The notes: generated by a model not told the origin, from the sequence alone. DNA of 11,579 nucleotides from Candidatus Bathyarchaeota archaeon (GCA_030691555.1 JAUYEB010000242.1:1-11579); one strand, 5' to 3'; counted from the first letter of the stretch, positions 1-6,381 are shown. Numbers and translations are program-made.

Positions 1-123
1 ACGTTGGGTGGTGTCTGCCGGTGGGTGAAGTGTCAGTGCTTCAGGAGGCTTGTGGATTGGATATACCTGAAGTTTAGGCATCAAACGAAGCCTGAAACCA
101 TCTATCGTATGCTGAAAATCTAA
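1..123 (+). CDS. 3' end of an unrecognised gene (partial)
   Basis: The reading frame starting at base 1 is open to a TAA at 121-123 and gives a basic 40-residue tail rich in Arg, Lys, Trp and Cys, ending KPETIYRMLKI. The gene enters from the left edge, so its start and domains are not visible. I do not recognise the family. The tail converges on the broken regulator of the opposite strand only 12 bases away. It could be the end of a transposase or another accessory protein, but nothing visible proves that, and such a short open frame could be chance. Confidence 0.3.
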   Translation, partial: TLGGVCRWVKCQCFRRLVDWIYLKFRHQTKPETIYRMLKI

Positions 124-135
124 AAACGCAAAACT

Positions 136-505
136 TCAGTAATAAATTGAATTGTATTTAGCTTTTTGTCCATGCGCGCTTATGCTTTCCGCCATCGCCT
201 TAGAGGGGTTGAGTCCCCGCTGTTTCCAGGTGGCCAGCAGCGCCATGACCGTCTCGTAGATCCAGGGTGCCCCTACCGTTCCTGAAGCAACCCATGATCC
301 GAGCTTCTTCACTGCATGTCTTGTCTCCTCGGGGAACTCTCTCATCAGGCTCTCCAGGATGGTCCTAGCGATGTACTGCTTGAACTCGGCCTCGTCCCAT
401 GGCTGGGCTGTAGATCCAGCGGTGTCCTCCCTTCCCCGTCTTCTCGATGCCCTTGAGGACGCCCATCTTCCTCATGGATTCGAGGAAGTGATTCCTCGGC
501 TGTGA
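136..505 (-). pseudogene. Frameshifted winged-helix (BlaI/MecI-like) transcriptional regulator remnant
   Basis: Two minus-strand frames together read as one small DNA-binding protein. The upstream part (505 down to about 390) reads NHFLESMRKMGVLKGIEKTG and continues to GGHRWIYSP, which looks like a recognition helix followed by the wing of a winged-helix domain. The downstream part, in another frame, continues DEAEFKQYIARTILESL and then a C-terminal helical half ending SIYY. WIYSP followed by an EF..YI...IL..L helix resembles BlaI/MecI-type repressors. The break lies at about 380-396, where AGCCCAGCCATGGGAC carries a net +1 (or +4) base; continuing in the first frame meets TAG within about ten codons. 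The N-terminus is also missing, with an in-frame TAA at 506-508. The sense of the joined reading is convincing; the family name is inference from motif resemblance. Confidence 0.55.
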
Positions 506-510
506 TTAAG

Positions 511-789
511 GGCCTTGTTCCTAAATTCCTGAATAATTACCAGTTATGGTGGGGGTCTCTCCTCACGCATTATACACATCGGTTTTAAACCTCGTTACCA
601 TTGGGACAGACTAATTGGCTGAAATTAAAGGTAAAAATCCCCCTCACGATATCTACGCCTGTCACAGCTGCCCCTTCGAGGCGAGGGTCAGGCGCGAGCA
701 CAGGAGGAGGGCGACCACGACGTCGAGCCCTGACACGTAGTTTTCTGTCAGAGGCTACGAGAGGCAAATGACAGAAGAGTTTGAGACAT
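511..789. other. Intergenic stretch without a convincing gene
   Basis: No supportable gene lies between the polymerase stop and the broken regulator. The only sizeable minus-strand frame is a low-complexity Arg/Pro-rich translation. Another frame (751 to 662) gives a 29-residue hydrophobic tail, SGLDVVVALLLC and onward to a TGA, with no start codon, which may be gene debris. A GGTTTTAAACC near-palindrome and a TATAATG-like stretch (minus strand) lie near 570-592. They could be a relic promoter of the broken regulator. Confidence 0.5.
617..638 (-). terminator. Possible T-rich terminator downstream of the polymerase operon
   Basis: Read on the minus strand, this segment is GATTTTTACCTTTAATTTC, two oligo-T runs about 150 bases beyond the polymerase stop. 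Archaeal transcription often ends at T-rich tracts without a strong hairpin. The distance makes the assignment weak. Confidence 0.25.
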
Positions 790-2880
790 TCAGACCCGGA
801 TAAAGTCCTCCAGGTTGGTGGCCCTGATGCGCCGCGCCGTCAGGCCCTCCTCGTCCACGAAGGGGCTGAGTAGGCTCATCACGGCCCTCTTCGTCAGCAC
901 CACGTACTTCTTCCGGTCGTACCTGTCACCAGCCTCCCCGACCATGAAGGAAGGCTTCACGCGAAGGAACGGGTTGCTGCTCTCCGAATTCACAAAGACA
1001 TAACGGGAGTTTCCCTCCTCCTCTGCGCCGAGGAGGGCGGCGACGACGTGCGCCTGGAGACTTCGATACAGGGAGAGCTCCCGACTCAGCCTCTTAGAGA
1101 TCACCAGCTCCCTCGCCTCGACCCGCCCCCTTCGGACCTCCTCGAATGCCCTGTTGGCGATTGCGAGGGCCCTGGGGAGCCCGCTCCGGAGGACCTCCTC
1201 GGCGTCTTCGGCGTCGAAGAGGGTCGCCATCACCCTCTCCTGGAGCCGCTTCAGGTATACCGGCGTGTCGTGCCTCCGGAGCTCTATTCCCCGGTAGAAG
1301 AGGCTACCGTCGGTGAGCTTCCCGTAGTACCTATTCGACGCGCCCTGGAGCGGGTCAGTGACCTTACCGAGGAGGACGAGGAACCTGAAGTGCTTGTCGA
1401 GCTTGATGGGGAGCCCCGTGGCCTCCGCGATCTCGGCGGCGAGCTCCTCATAGTCGGCCTCCGTGGCGTCCGCCCTCTTCGTGTAGAGGGCGTCGGTGTT
1501 CCCATAGACGACCTCGTAACCCTTGCCCAGCGCGATGTTCAGTGCCTTCACCAATGCCTGCCTGGCCTGGCGGTTGATCTCCTGGAAGACCTGGACGTTG
1601 GCGAACCTGTTCGCGTAGCAGCCGCTGTACCCGTAGATGACCACGAGCATCAGCTTCAGGCTCGCCTGCCTCTCCTCGCACCAGGTCCACTCCCGGCTGC
1701 CTTCTTGGAACTGTTTCCGCATGTGCTTGAACCTGAGCCGCCTCTCCAGGGTCGGGGCCGTGAAGCAGCCCATGAAGCCTGGGCGGCTCAGGTCGACGCC
1801 GTCCTCAGTGACGGTCTCGTAGCTCACGTTCCGCCTGCTGATGATGCTGGGGAACATGGACTCGAAGTCGATGCAACCCACGTTCTCGTGGAGGCCGACC
1901 TGGGGGGTGAAGAGCATCCCTCCCCGGTCGCGTTTGACCATCTCCCAGGCGTTCATGGAGGAGACGTATCCGCCCTTCATCTCGGGTACGAGGATCCGCT
2001 GCCTGTAGGCCTCGAGGCACTGGCGGCTATCGATGGTCTTCCCAGCCTCCCAGTCGCTGCTCACTCCCATGGGGGCGAGGGTGAAGAGGGAGCGCTCCGC
2101 GAGCCCCGCCAGCCCCATGTCGCTCCAGCTGTGGTAGCCGAGGACTATCCGTCCATGGATCAGCTCCCCCTCCCTGCCGAAGCCGAGGTCTATCGAGTGC
2201 TGGGAGGCCCTGCTGGCCACCCACCGGAGGGTCTGGGTGTCGTCGACCACGACGACATCCGGGTCCTCTTCCCGGAGGAGGTTCTTCAGCTCCCCAAGTA
2301 CCTTTTCCTCGTCTCCCCTCAGGCTCCTATAGAGTTTCTCGTCTGCCTCATATACGTCTACGGAGCCGATCGCGCCTGCGTCGGGGAGTCTTATCAGCAG
2401 GGTCTTGAAGGGCGGCGGCTCTATAAGGCCCCCGTCGTCCAGGGCCTTAATGCCCTTTAGGATACCACCCTCCGCCTCGAACTCGCAGAGGCTCGTCGGG
2501 GCCACGCCCTTCTCGATCAGGTACCACTGGATTGGGGACAGCCCGACGTCGTAGACCTCCCTGACCTCCCTCAGGCTTCTCGCGTACTCAACCACCTTGT
2601 CGAGGCAGGAGGCGGAGTCGACCCTTGCCTCGGCGACGCGTTCCAGGCGCTCCTTCCGGAGCGTCGGGTACCTCTCGACGGGCCTGGCGGAGTGGACCAG
2701 CTTGTGCTCCTCGAGGAGGTAGCATAGGTCGTCGACGTCGAAGCCCGGCCCCGGCTCGGCCACGAAGTGGGGCCGGTGCCTCTCGGTCAGGTGGAGGGCC
2801 TCGCCCTCGACGGTCTTGATCCAGAGGTGGGCGTCCTTCCCCCGAATGTAGGGGTCGAGCAGCCAACCTCTTCGAGGCAT
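790..2880 (-). CDS. Family B DNA polymerase, PolB2/Dpo2-like, exonuclease motifs lost
   Basis: This 696-residue protein has the layout of an archaeal family B polymerase but is shorter than the usual 750-900. The N-terminal domain (about 1-130) opens GWLLDPYI. The exonuclease region (about 157-270) keeps only the fold: PFKTLLIRLP stands where FDIE-type Exo I belongs (about 158-166), and no Exo II or Exo III catalytic acids are seen. Polymerase motif A is intact (DFESMFPSII, Asp338). Motif B keeps RQ and Lys409 but reads VVIYG in place of NSxYG. Motif C is YGNTDALY (459-466) instead of YGDTDS: the first Asp is Asn461, while Asp463 remains. The RYYG and RHDTP motifs after the palm are recognisable. 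The upstream RadA-like gene ends 16 bases before this ATG, with a GAGAGGG Shine-Dalgarno-like site overlapping its stop. The group assignment comes from the degenerate motifs and is inference; residual polymerase activity is possible because Asp338 and Asp463 survive. Confidence 0.85.
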   Translation of the reverse strand: MPRRGWLLDPYIRGKDAHLWIKTVEGEALHLTERHRPHFVAEPGPGFDVDDLCYLLEEHKLVHSARPVERYPTLRKERLERVAEARVDSASCLDKVVEYARSLREVREVYDVGLSPIQWYLIEKGVAPTSLCEFEAEGGILKGIKALDDGGLIEPPPFKTLLIRLPDAGAIGSVDVYEADEKLYRSLRGDEEKVLGELKNLLREEDPDVVVVDDTQTLRWVASRASQHSIDLGFGREGELIHGRIVLGYHSWSDMGLAGLAERSLFTLAPMGVSSDWEAGKTIDSRQCLEAYRQRILVPEMKGGYVSSMNAWEMVKRDRGGMLFTPQVGLHENVGCIDFESMFPSIISRRNVSYETVTEDGVDLSRPGFMGCFTAPTLERRLRFKHMRKQFQEGSREWTWCEERQASLKLMLVVIYGYSGCYANRFANVQVFQEINRQARQALVKALNIALGKGYEVVYGNTDALYTKRADATEADYEELAAEIAEATGLPIKLDKHFRFLVLLGKVTDPLQGASNRYYGKLTDGSLFYRGIELRRHDTPVYLKRLQERVMATLFDAEDAEEVLRSGLPRALAIANRAFEEVRRGRVEARELVISKRLSRELSLYRSLQAHVVAALLGAEEEGNSRYVFVNSESSNPFLRVKPSFMVGEAGDRYDRKKYVVLTKRAVMSLLSPFVDEEGLTARRIRATNLEDFIRV

Positions 2881-2896
2881 TGTCCCATCAACCCTC

Positions 2897-3925
2897 TCAC
2901 TTCTGCTCCAGCTGAGACAGGCGCCTCTCGAACTCTGTTAGGCGGCTGCCGAGCTCATCGGATACGCGGCGGTCGTCGACCAGCCCGGTCAGGAGGATCA
3001 GGTCCATGAGAGAGAGGGACTCGGCGTAGCTGATGGCGCCGAGCTCGGCGGACCAAGCCTCTACTAGGCGGTCGAAGGCATCTCGCCTACCCTGCTTGAC
3101 GAGGGCGTCCCTGTACTCGCTCCTCAGCCTGGAGAGGAGGCCCTCGAAGGACATCCTTATCGGCGGAGTTGTTCTACCCAAATACTTTTCATCCCCATAA
3201 CAGTATTCGACCGATCTCTGCGCCGTGAGGGGCGACTTCAGGACGTAGGCTCTGTTGAACCTCCCGCCTCTCTCACGGCGCCTGAGGTAGACTATGATAC
3301 CGGCGAGGTGGTCGAGGTAGCTGCTAGCCTCAGGCACCGGCATTCGCTTCCCGCTCACCTCCCTCGCCGACCCAACTAGTGATACCCCCGAGGAGGCGCA
3401 GATGCGCTTCATCCCAGCGATTGAACGCTGAACCTCCTCGGCGACCCGTCCTCTGTTCCTCTTCCTCGCGTCGTCCCTGCTGAGCTTGTAGATGCCCTTC
3501 ACCAGAACTAGGCGGATACTCCGGCTCATCGAGACGAGGCGCTCAAGCTCCGCGGTGAGGTTCGCCTGCTGGTCGGCGGAGGAGGCGACGAGGACGTGGA
3601 CCCGCCTGAGGGCGTCCTCCAGCCCCTGGCCCGAGGACTCAAGGAGGCGGGTGAGGGGCTCGGTGTCGACGACGATGTGCTCCATCCGGTAGTTGCCGCA
3701 GATTATGTAGACCGCCTCGGGCTCCGGGTTTTCTTCGGTTGGTTTGAGACTGTTTGCCAGCAGGTGCCTGAAGAGGGTCTCGATGAGGTCGTCTTCGCCG
3801 TAGAAGAGGTAGAGGATCTGGGCTTTTACTCCCCCGATTAGTTCGTCAAGCTGCAGGCTATCTGTTAGTATGGTGTTGACTTTGGCGTTGGATGCTAGTT
3901 GTTGGGCATCGATGAATAGGGTCAT
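2897..3925 (-). CDS. RadA/RecA-fold paralog with degenerate Walker A and B motifs
   Basis: The 342-residue protein aligns by eye with the RadA ATPase core. LDELIGG (26-32) matches the start of the core, and LYLFYGE leads into the P-loop position, but that loop reads GEDDLIET (43-50) instead of GExGSGKT, so Lys is replaced by Glu49. The strand that should end in the Walker B Asp reads IRLVLVKG (137-144), with Lys143 at the Asp position. ATP hydrolysis is therefore unlikely. AVYII (71-75) and the late ILKSPLT-like strand also fit the RadA core. The C-terminal 100 residues are helical and end in a heptad-like LTEFERRLSQLEQ segment, a possible coiled coil. It is the first gene of an operon with the polymerase, suggesting a structural or recruitment role on DNA, like Rad51 paralogs. 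The fold call is good; the function is inference. Confidence 0.7.
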   Translation of the reverse strand: MTLFIDAQQLASNAKVNTILTDSLQLDELIGGVKAQILYLFYGEDDLIETLFRHLLANSLKPTEENPEPEAVYIICGNYRMEHIVVDTEPLTRLLESSGQGLEDALRRVHVLVASSADQQANLTAELERLVSMSRSIRLVLVKGIYKLSRDDARKRNRGRVAEEVQRSIAGMKRICASSGVSLVGSAREVSGKRMPVPEASSYLDHLAGIIVYLRRRERGGRFNRAYVLKSPLTAQRSVEYCYGDEKYLGRTTPPIRMSFEGLLSRLRSEYRDALVKQGRRDAFDRLVEAWSAELGAISYAESLSLMDLILLTGLVDDRRVSDELGSRLTEFERRLSQLEQK

Positions 3926-3948
3926 GAAGCATCTTCCTCGCCAGCATC

Positions 3949-3964
3949 ATATTTAAATCGAACT
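3949..3964 (-). promoter_or_regulatory. TATA promoter for a leaderless radA-like/polB mRNA
   Basis: The minus strand reads AGTTCGATTTAAATAT. The TATA element ATTTAAATAT (3958 to 3949) is centred about 29 bases before the A of the ATG at 3925. Archaeal transcription usually begins about 26 bases after the TATA centre, so the mRNA would start within a few bases of the start codon. No Shine-Dalgarno sequence lies before this ATG, which agrees with a leaderless transcript. Confidence 0.6.
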
Positions 3965-4404
3965 CAGGTTGGTGGAGTGGGGAGGTACCTGAAGATGTGG
4001 ATAAGAGTAGCTGAAGCAAAACTATCGCTTTTTTTATCCCAGGTCTTTTCTTCCTCATTTTAGAAAAAAAGGGGGTTTGCGGGAGATATTACTAGCCCAT
4101 AGTGAGTTCAGGCTCTCGAACAGTAGTTCGAGGGAACCGGTCTTCTTTTCTCCCACTAAGAATCAGAGGGTCGGGGCCTCCGATAAACCTCAATGGTATG
4201 TATTTAGCTCGTGTTTATCAATAACTTAGAAACAGGCTTAAAACGTGAAAAGGAGACCCTTTTTGGCTCGGATTACATGTTCAATGAGAATAGGGAAAGC
4301 TCCAGGATTCAAGCTTATTTCACTGAAAGAGCGCCAAATATGAGAGAACCAATTTCATGAGCTAAACACATACAAATTATTGATAAAAAGTAATACTCTA
4401 AAGT
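3965..4404. other. AT-richer intergenic region between divergent operons
   Basis: No open frame here looks like a gene. The region is poorer in GC than its neighbours and holds T-runs at 4029-4035, an A7 tract at 4064-4070, and a compact inverted-repeat structure at 4081-4154, described separately as a candidate RNA. No tRNA signature is seen: a TTCGAG occurs, but it belongs to a different hairpin. Confidence 0.5.
4064..4177 (-). ncRNA. Candidate small structured RNA (unrecognised)
   Basis: A closing helix GGGAGA (4081-4086) / TCTCCC (4149-4154) encloses a strong hairpin. CTCTCGAA (4113-4120) pairs with TTCGAGGG (4127-4134) around a six-base CAGTAG loop, with GG (4111-4112) and CC (4137-4138) extending it past a two-base bulge. 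On the minus strand the fold is followed by a T7 run (4070 to 4064) that could terminate transcription, and is preceded by CTAAATACATAC (4207 to 4196), a TATA-like element that would place a start near 4177. All elements are individually weak. It could also be a DNA palindrome or chance. Confidence 0.25.
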
Positions 4405-4418
4405 AGGAAAGTATAAAT
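4405..4418 (+). promoter_or_regulatory. BRE/TATA promoter of vapBC
   Basis: AGGAAAGTATAAAT joins a purine-rich BRE (GGAAAG, 4406-4411) to TATAAAT (4412-4418). The expected start is near 4441, giving a leader of about 11 bases before the vapB ATG. No operator repeat was recognised, although antitoxins of this class commonly repress their own promoter. Confidence 0.6.
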
Positions 4419-4451
4419 GTAAAGTTCTACATTCCCATTATTGATTCACCC

Positions 4452-4703
4452 ATGTCCACGAAGAAGATCGGCCCGAAGGGGCAGGTCCTGATCCCCAACA
4501 CCATGAGGGAGGCCCTCGGCCTACGGCCCGGCGTCGAGGTGAACATCGAACTAAAAGATGACGAAATCGTCATCACCCGCCCAAAGATCGAGGGCAGCTA
4601 CACCGAATACTACACCCAGACCCGCTCACCCAAACTCAAGAAGCCACTCGACGTCAAGAAGATCATCCTAGAGGAGGACAACGAGCGAATTGGCGTACGT
4701 TGA
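4452..4703 (+). CDS. vapB: AbrB/MazE-type swapped-hairpin antitoxin (VapB)
   Basis: The 83-residue protein opens with the SpoVT/AbrB DNA-binding signature. KIGPKGQVLIPNTMREALGL (5-24) is followed by RPGVEVNIELKDDEIVITRP, the typical swapped beta-hairpin. The C-terminal half (about 46-83) is charged and lacks this fold, as expected for the segment that wraps the toxin. In known systems such proteins neutralise a PIN-domain RNase and autorepress the operon. The gene overlaps the next start by 14 bases, which ties it to the toxin. The ATG follows a good promoter closely, with no Shine-Dalgarno site in the short leader. Antitoxin identity rests on the motif and the neighbour and is firm. Confidence 0.88.
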   Translation: MSTKKIGPKGQVLIPNTMREALGLRPGVEVNIELKDDEIVITRPKIEGSYTEYYTQTRSPKLKKPLDVKKIILEEDNERIGVR

Positions 4704-5100
4704 CTCAAACGTGTTCATCTACCCCGTGATATACGACCCCCGGACCGTGGAGAAGGCGAAAAACGCCAGGGAGATACTGGAGAAGATCGTGGGCGGTGAG
4801 ATCAAGGCCTACACCTCAACCCTCACGTGGGACGAGGTCGTCTGGGTCGTCAGCAGGGTCCTGAGCCGCGACGACGGGGTCAACCAGGGCAGGAAACTCC
4901 TCGGCTTCCCCAACCTAGAGTTCATAGACGTTGACAAGAGGACTATAAGCACAGCCCAGGCCCTCGCCGACAGGTACCGGCTGAAGCCCCGCGACTCCAT
5001 CCACATCGCATCGGCCGTGAACAGGAGCCTCAGAACCGTGATAACCGATGACGAGGACTTCGACGTCGTGAAGGAGATCGAGAGAAGGCCGCTCGCCTGA
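4690..5100 (+). CDS. vapC: PIN-domain RNase toxin (VapC)
   Basis: The 136-residue protein is a complete PIN domain. VDSNVFIYP carries the first acidic residue (Asp5). TWDEVVW gives Glu49 in the second position. RDSIHIASA provides Asp102, and ITDDEDFD (118-125) the last acidic cluster before the final strand. These acids bind the metal ions of the RNase centre, so the toxin looks catalytically intact. VapC toxins cleave tRNA or rRNA and are held inactive by the cognate VapB. Translation starts at TTG inside the end of vapB, putting the Asp at the usual fifth position; GAGGAGG about 12 bases upstream may help, or translation may be coupled. The target RNA cannot be inferred. Confidence 0.88.
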   Translation: MAYVDSNVFIYPVIYDPRTVEKAKNAREILEKIVGGEIKAYTSTLTWDEVVWVVSRVLSRDDGVNQGRKLLGFPNLEFIDVDKRTISTAQALADRYRLKPRDSIHIASAVNRSLRTVITDDEDFDVVKEIERRPLA

Positions 5101-5132
5101 GTATCCACCGCCTTTTAGGCGCCCCGCAGCCT

Positions 5133-5147
5133 CGAAAACGGTTATAA
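5133..5147 (+). promoter_or_regulatory. BRE/TATA promoter of queT-queC
   Basis: CGAAAACGGTTATAA contains a good BRE (CGAAAACG) followed by TTATAA (5142-5147). The expected start is near 5171, exactly where the leader hairpin begins, leaving an mRNA leader of about 66 bases before queT. Confidence 0.6.
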
Positions 5148-5170
5148 GCCGCCCGTTCCCTGTCTGGGCT

Positions 5171-5236
5171 TGGCGGGTGAGTGGGGCCTCCCACCCGACT
5201 CCGCCTTAGAAATCCCGGTGAAGGGAGGCAAAAGAA
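5171..5236 (+). promoter_or_regulatory. Candidate queT leader riboswitch: hairpin loop complementary to the Shine-Dalgarno
   Basis: The leader can form a long hairpin. GGCGG (5172-5176) pairs with CCGCC (5201-5205). After a GTG bulge, AGT (5180-5182) pairs with ACT (5198-5200). GGG (5183-5185) pairs with CCC (5194-5196), leaving G5197 bulged. The apical loop GCCTCCCA (5186-5193) contains GCCTCCC, which is perfectly complementary over seven bases to GGGAGGC (5223-5229), the Shine-Dalgarno of queT, which ends 8 bases before the ATG. Pairing would make an H-type pseudoknot that hides the ribosome site. A competing hairpin, GTGGG (5181-5185) / CCCAC (5190-5194), would free it. Bacterial preQ1 riboswitches on queT genes use the same principle, so a 7-deazaguanine ligand is a reasonable guess. 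Sequence complementarity is seen; regulation is inference. Confidence 0.45.
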
Positions 5237-5716
5237 ATGAAATACAGCACGAGAGAGTTATCCATGGTGGCGGTGTTCGCCGCCCTCTACGCGGCGCTCG
5301 TCGTCGCGTTCTCACCCATCTCCTTCGGCCCCATACAGCTCAGGGTCGCGGGAGTCATAAGACCAGGCATCGCCCGAACGCGGGTGCTCGCCGTGGCGTA
5401 CGCCCTCGGCGTCGTCGTCGGAAACGTCGTCAGCCCCTACGCGGGCATCTACGAGCTCCTATTCATGCCAGCCGCTAGCCTCGCCGCTGGCCTCATAGGC
5501 TACGAGGCCGCGAAGCGGCTCGGCGGGGGCTACTGGGTCTGCGGCGCCGTCATCGGCGCCATAATACCCGTCGCCGTCGCGTGGATGCTCCAACAGCTCT
5601 TCGCCCTGCCCATCGCCGTCTCGCTGCCCGGCCTCTTCGTCAGCGAGCAACTCGTGAACATAGTCGGCTCCCTCGCCTTCACGGCCCTAGACCGGAGGTT
5701 CAGGTGGTGGCAGTGA
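5237..5716 (+). CDS. queT: QueT-family queuosine/archaeosine precursor transporter
   Basis: The 159-residue membrane protein has about five hydrophobic segments (near 8-28, 48-66, 70-90, 98-120 and 125-150). It has the QueT signature FGPIQLRVAGVIRP (about 30-43), followed by the small-residue-rich GVVVGNVVSPYAGIYELLF segment. In the QueT family this is the substrate-binding S component of an ECF-type importer for a 7-deazaguanine. No ATPase or T component lies in the window, so a shared energising module elsewhere would be needed. The ATG has a strong GGGAGG at 8-base spacing. The downstream gene is queC and overlaps the end of queT, so both are translated from one mRNA. Membrane topology is read by eye; the family call is firm from motif and context. 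Confidence 0.85.
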   Translation: MKYSTRELSMVAVFAALYAALVVAFSPISFGPIQLRVAGVIRPGIARTRVLAVAYALGVVVGNVVSPYAGIYELLFMPAASLAAGLIGYEAAKRLGGGYWVCGAVIGAIIPVAVAWMLQQLFALPIAVSLPGLFVSEQLVNIVGSLAFTALDRRFRWWQ

Positions 5717-6360
5717 GGCGCTGCCTCGTCGTCCTCAGCGGGGGACCCGACTCCGTCACGGCCGCCTACTGGGCCAAAGAGCAGGGCTTCGATATCCACG
5801 CCATCACCTTCAACTATGGCCAGAAGGCCCAGGTCGAGATCGAGAGGGCCTCCGAGATAGCCAAGAGGCTCGGCGCCGAGTTCAAGCTCGTCGACCTCAG
5901 GAACCTCAACGAGGTCTACCGGGGGGTCACGAGCCTCGTCGACGAGGGTATGCCAGTAACCGACGAGTTCACGGACGAGATAATCGTCCCCTTCAGGAAC
6001 GGCGTGTTCCTATCCGTGGCGGTGGCCTACGCCGCCGGCATCGGGGCGGACACAATACTATACGGCGCCCACGCCAGCGACGAGCCCTTCTACCCCGACT
6101 GCAGGCGAGAGTTCTATCAGGCCTTCCAGGAGGCCGCGAGGCTAGGCACAGGGCTACCCATAAGCATCTCCTCGCCCTTTAGCGACATCCCCAAGTCGGG
6201 CGTGATCAGGGAGGCCGTCAGGCTCGGCGTCCCCCTCGACGAGACGTGGTCCTGCTACCTCAACGGCCCCCGCCACTGCGGCGTCTGCGAGTCCTGCAGG
6301 AACCGCAAGAGGGCCTTCAGGGAGGCGGGCGTGCGGGACCCGACCGAGTACGCCGCGTAG
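5707..6360 (+). CDS. queC: 7-cyano-7-deazaguanine (preQ0) synthase QueC
   Basis: QueC converts 7-carboxy-7-deazaguanine and ammonia to preQ0 with ATP, the step feeding archaeosine in archaeal tRNA. The pyrophosphatase P-loop LSGGPDS lies at 10-16. FNYGQKAQVEIERA and the IIVPFRNGVFLS stretch are typical of the family, and a zinc site is formed by Cys183, Cys191, Cys194 and Cys197 (CYLNGPRHCGVCESC). Length, 217 residues, is normal. The frame is open far upstream inside queT, but GGAGGT (5694-5699) is 7 bases before the GTG at 5707, so I chose that start; GTG at 5704 or 5713 is possible. The 10-base overlap with queT points to translational coupling. All catalytic elements look intact. Confidence 0.93.
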   Translation: MAVRRCLVVLSGGPDSVTAAYWAKEQGFDIHAITFNYGQKAQVEIERASEIAKRLGAEFKLVDLRNLNEVYRGVTSLVDEGMPVTDEFTDEIIVPFRNGVFLSVAVAYAAGIGADTILYGAHASDEPFYPDCRREFYQAFQEAARLGTGLPISISSPFSDIPKSGVIREAVRLGVPLDETWSCYLNGPRHCGVCESCRNRKRAFREAGVRDPTEYAA

Positions 6361-6369
6361 ACGCGGAAA

Positions 6370-6377
6370 TTTTTTTT
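6370..6377 (+). terminator. T8 tract ending the queT-queC operon
   Basis: Eight consecutive T residues follow the queC stop by 9 bases. This suits an archaeal oligo-T terminator. No strong hairpin precedes it. Confidence 0.5.
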
Positions 6378-6381
6378 CGCC

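Noticed and set aside
662..751. 29-residue hydrophobic frame (SGLDVVVALLLC) on the minus strand
   Set aside because: It reads like a protein tail but has no start codon and is closed by a stop directly upstream; too short to call.
585..767. 60-codon minus-strand open frame after the polymerase
   Set aside because: It is Arg/Pro-rich low-complexity translation without a ribosome site or a recognisable domain.
1048..2460. Long + strand open frame of 470 codons
   Set aside because: It lies antisense to the polymerase; the translation is Leu/Pro/Val/Glu-biased without motifs, as expected opposite a GC-rich gene.
3858..4058. 66-codon minus-strand frame overlapping the radA-like start
   Set aside because: It spans the promoter of the radA-like gene and has no motifs.
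4113..4134. TTCGAG-containing hairpin as a tRNA T-arm
   Set aside because: No GGTTCRANYCC pattern, acceptor stem of seven pairs or anticodon arm can be built around it.
5109..5121. CGCC-TTTTA-GGCG hairpin after vapC as a terminator
   Set aside because: Only four pairs and no following T-run; not enough to call.
5179..5239. Short GTG-started leader peptide ending at the queT start
   Set aside because: It has no ribosome site and lies within the structured leader; the composition is not protein-like, so overlap with ATGA is probably chance.
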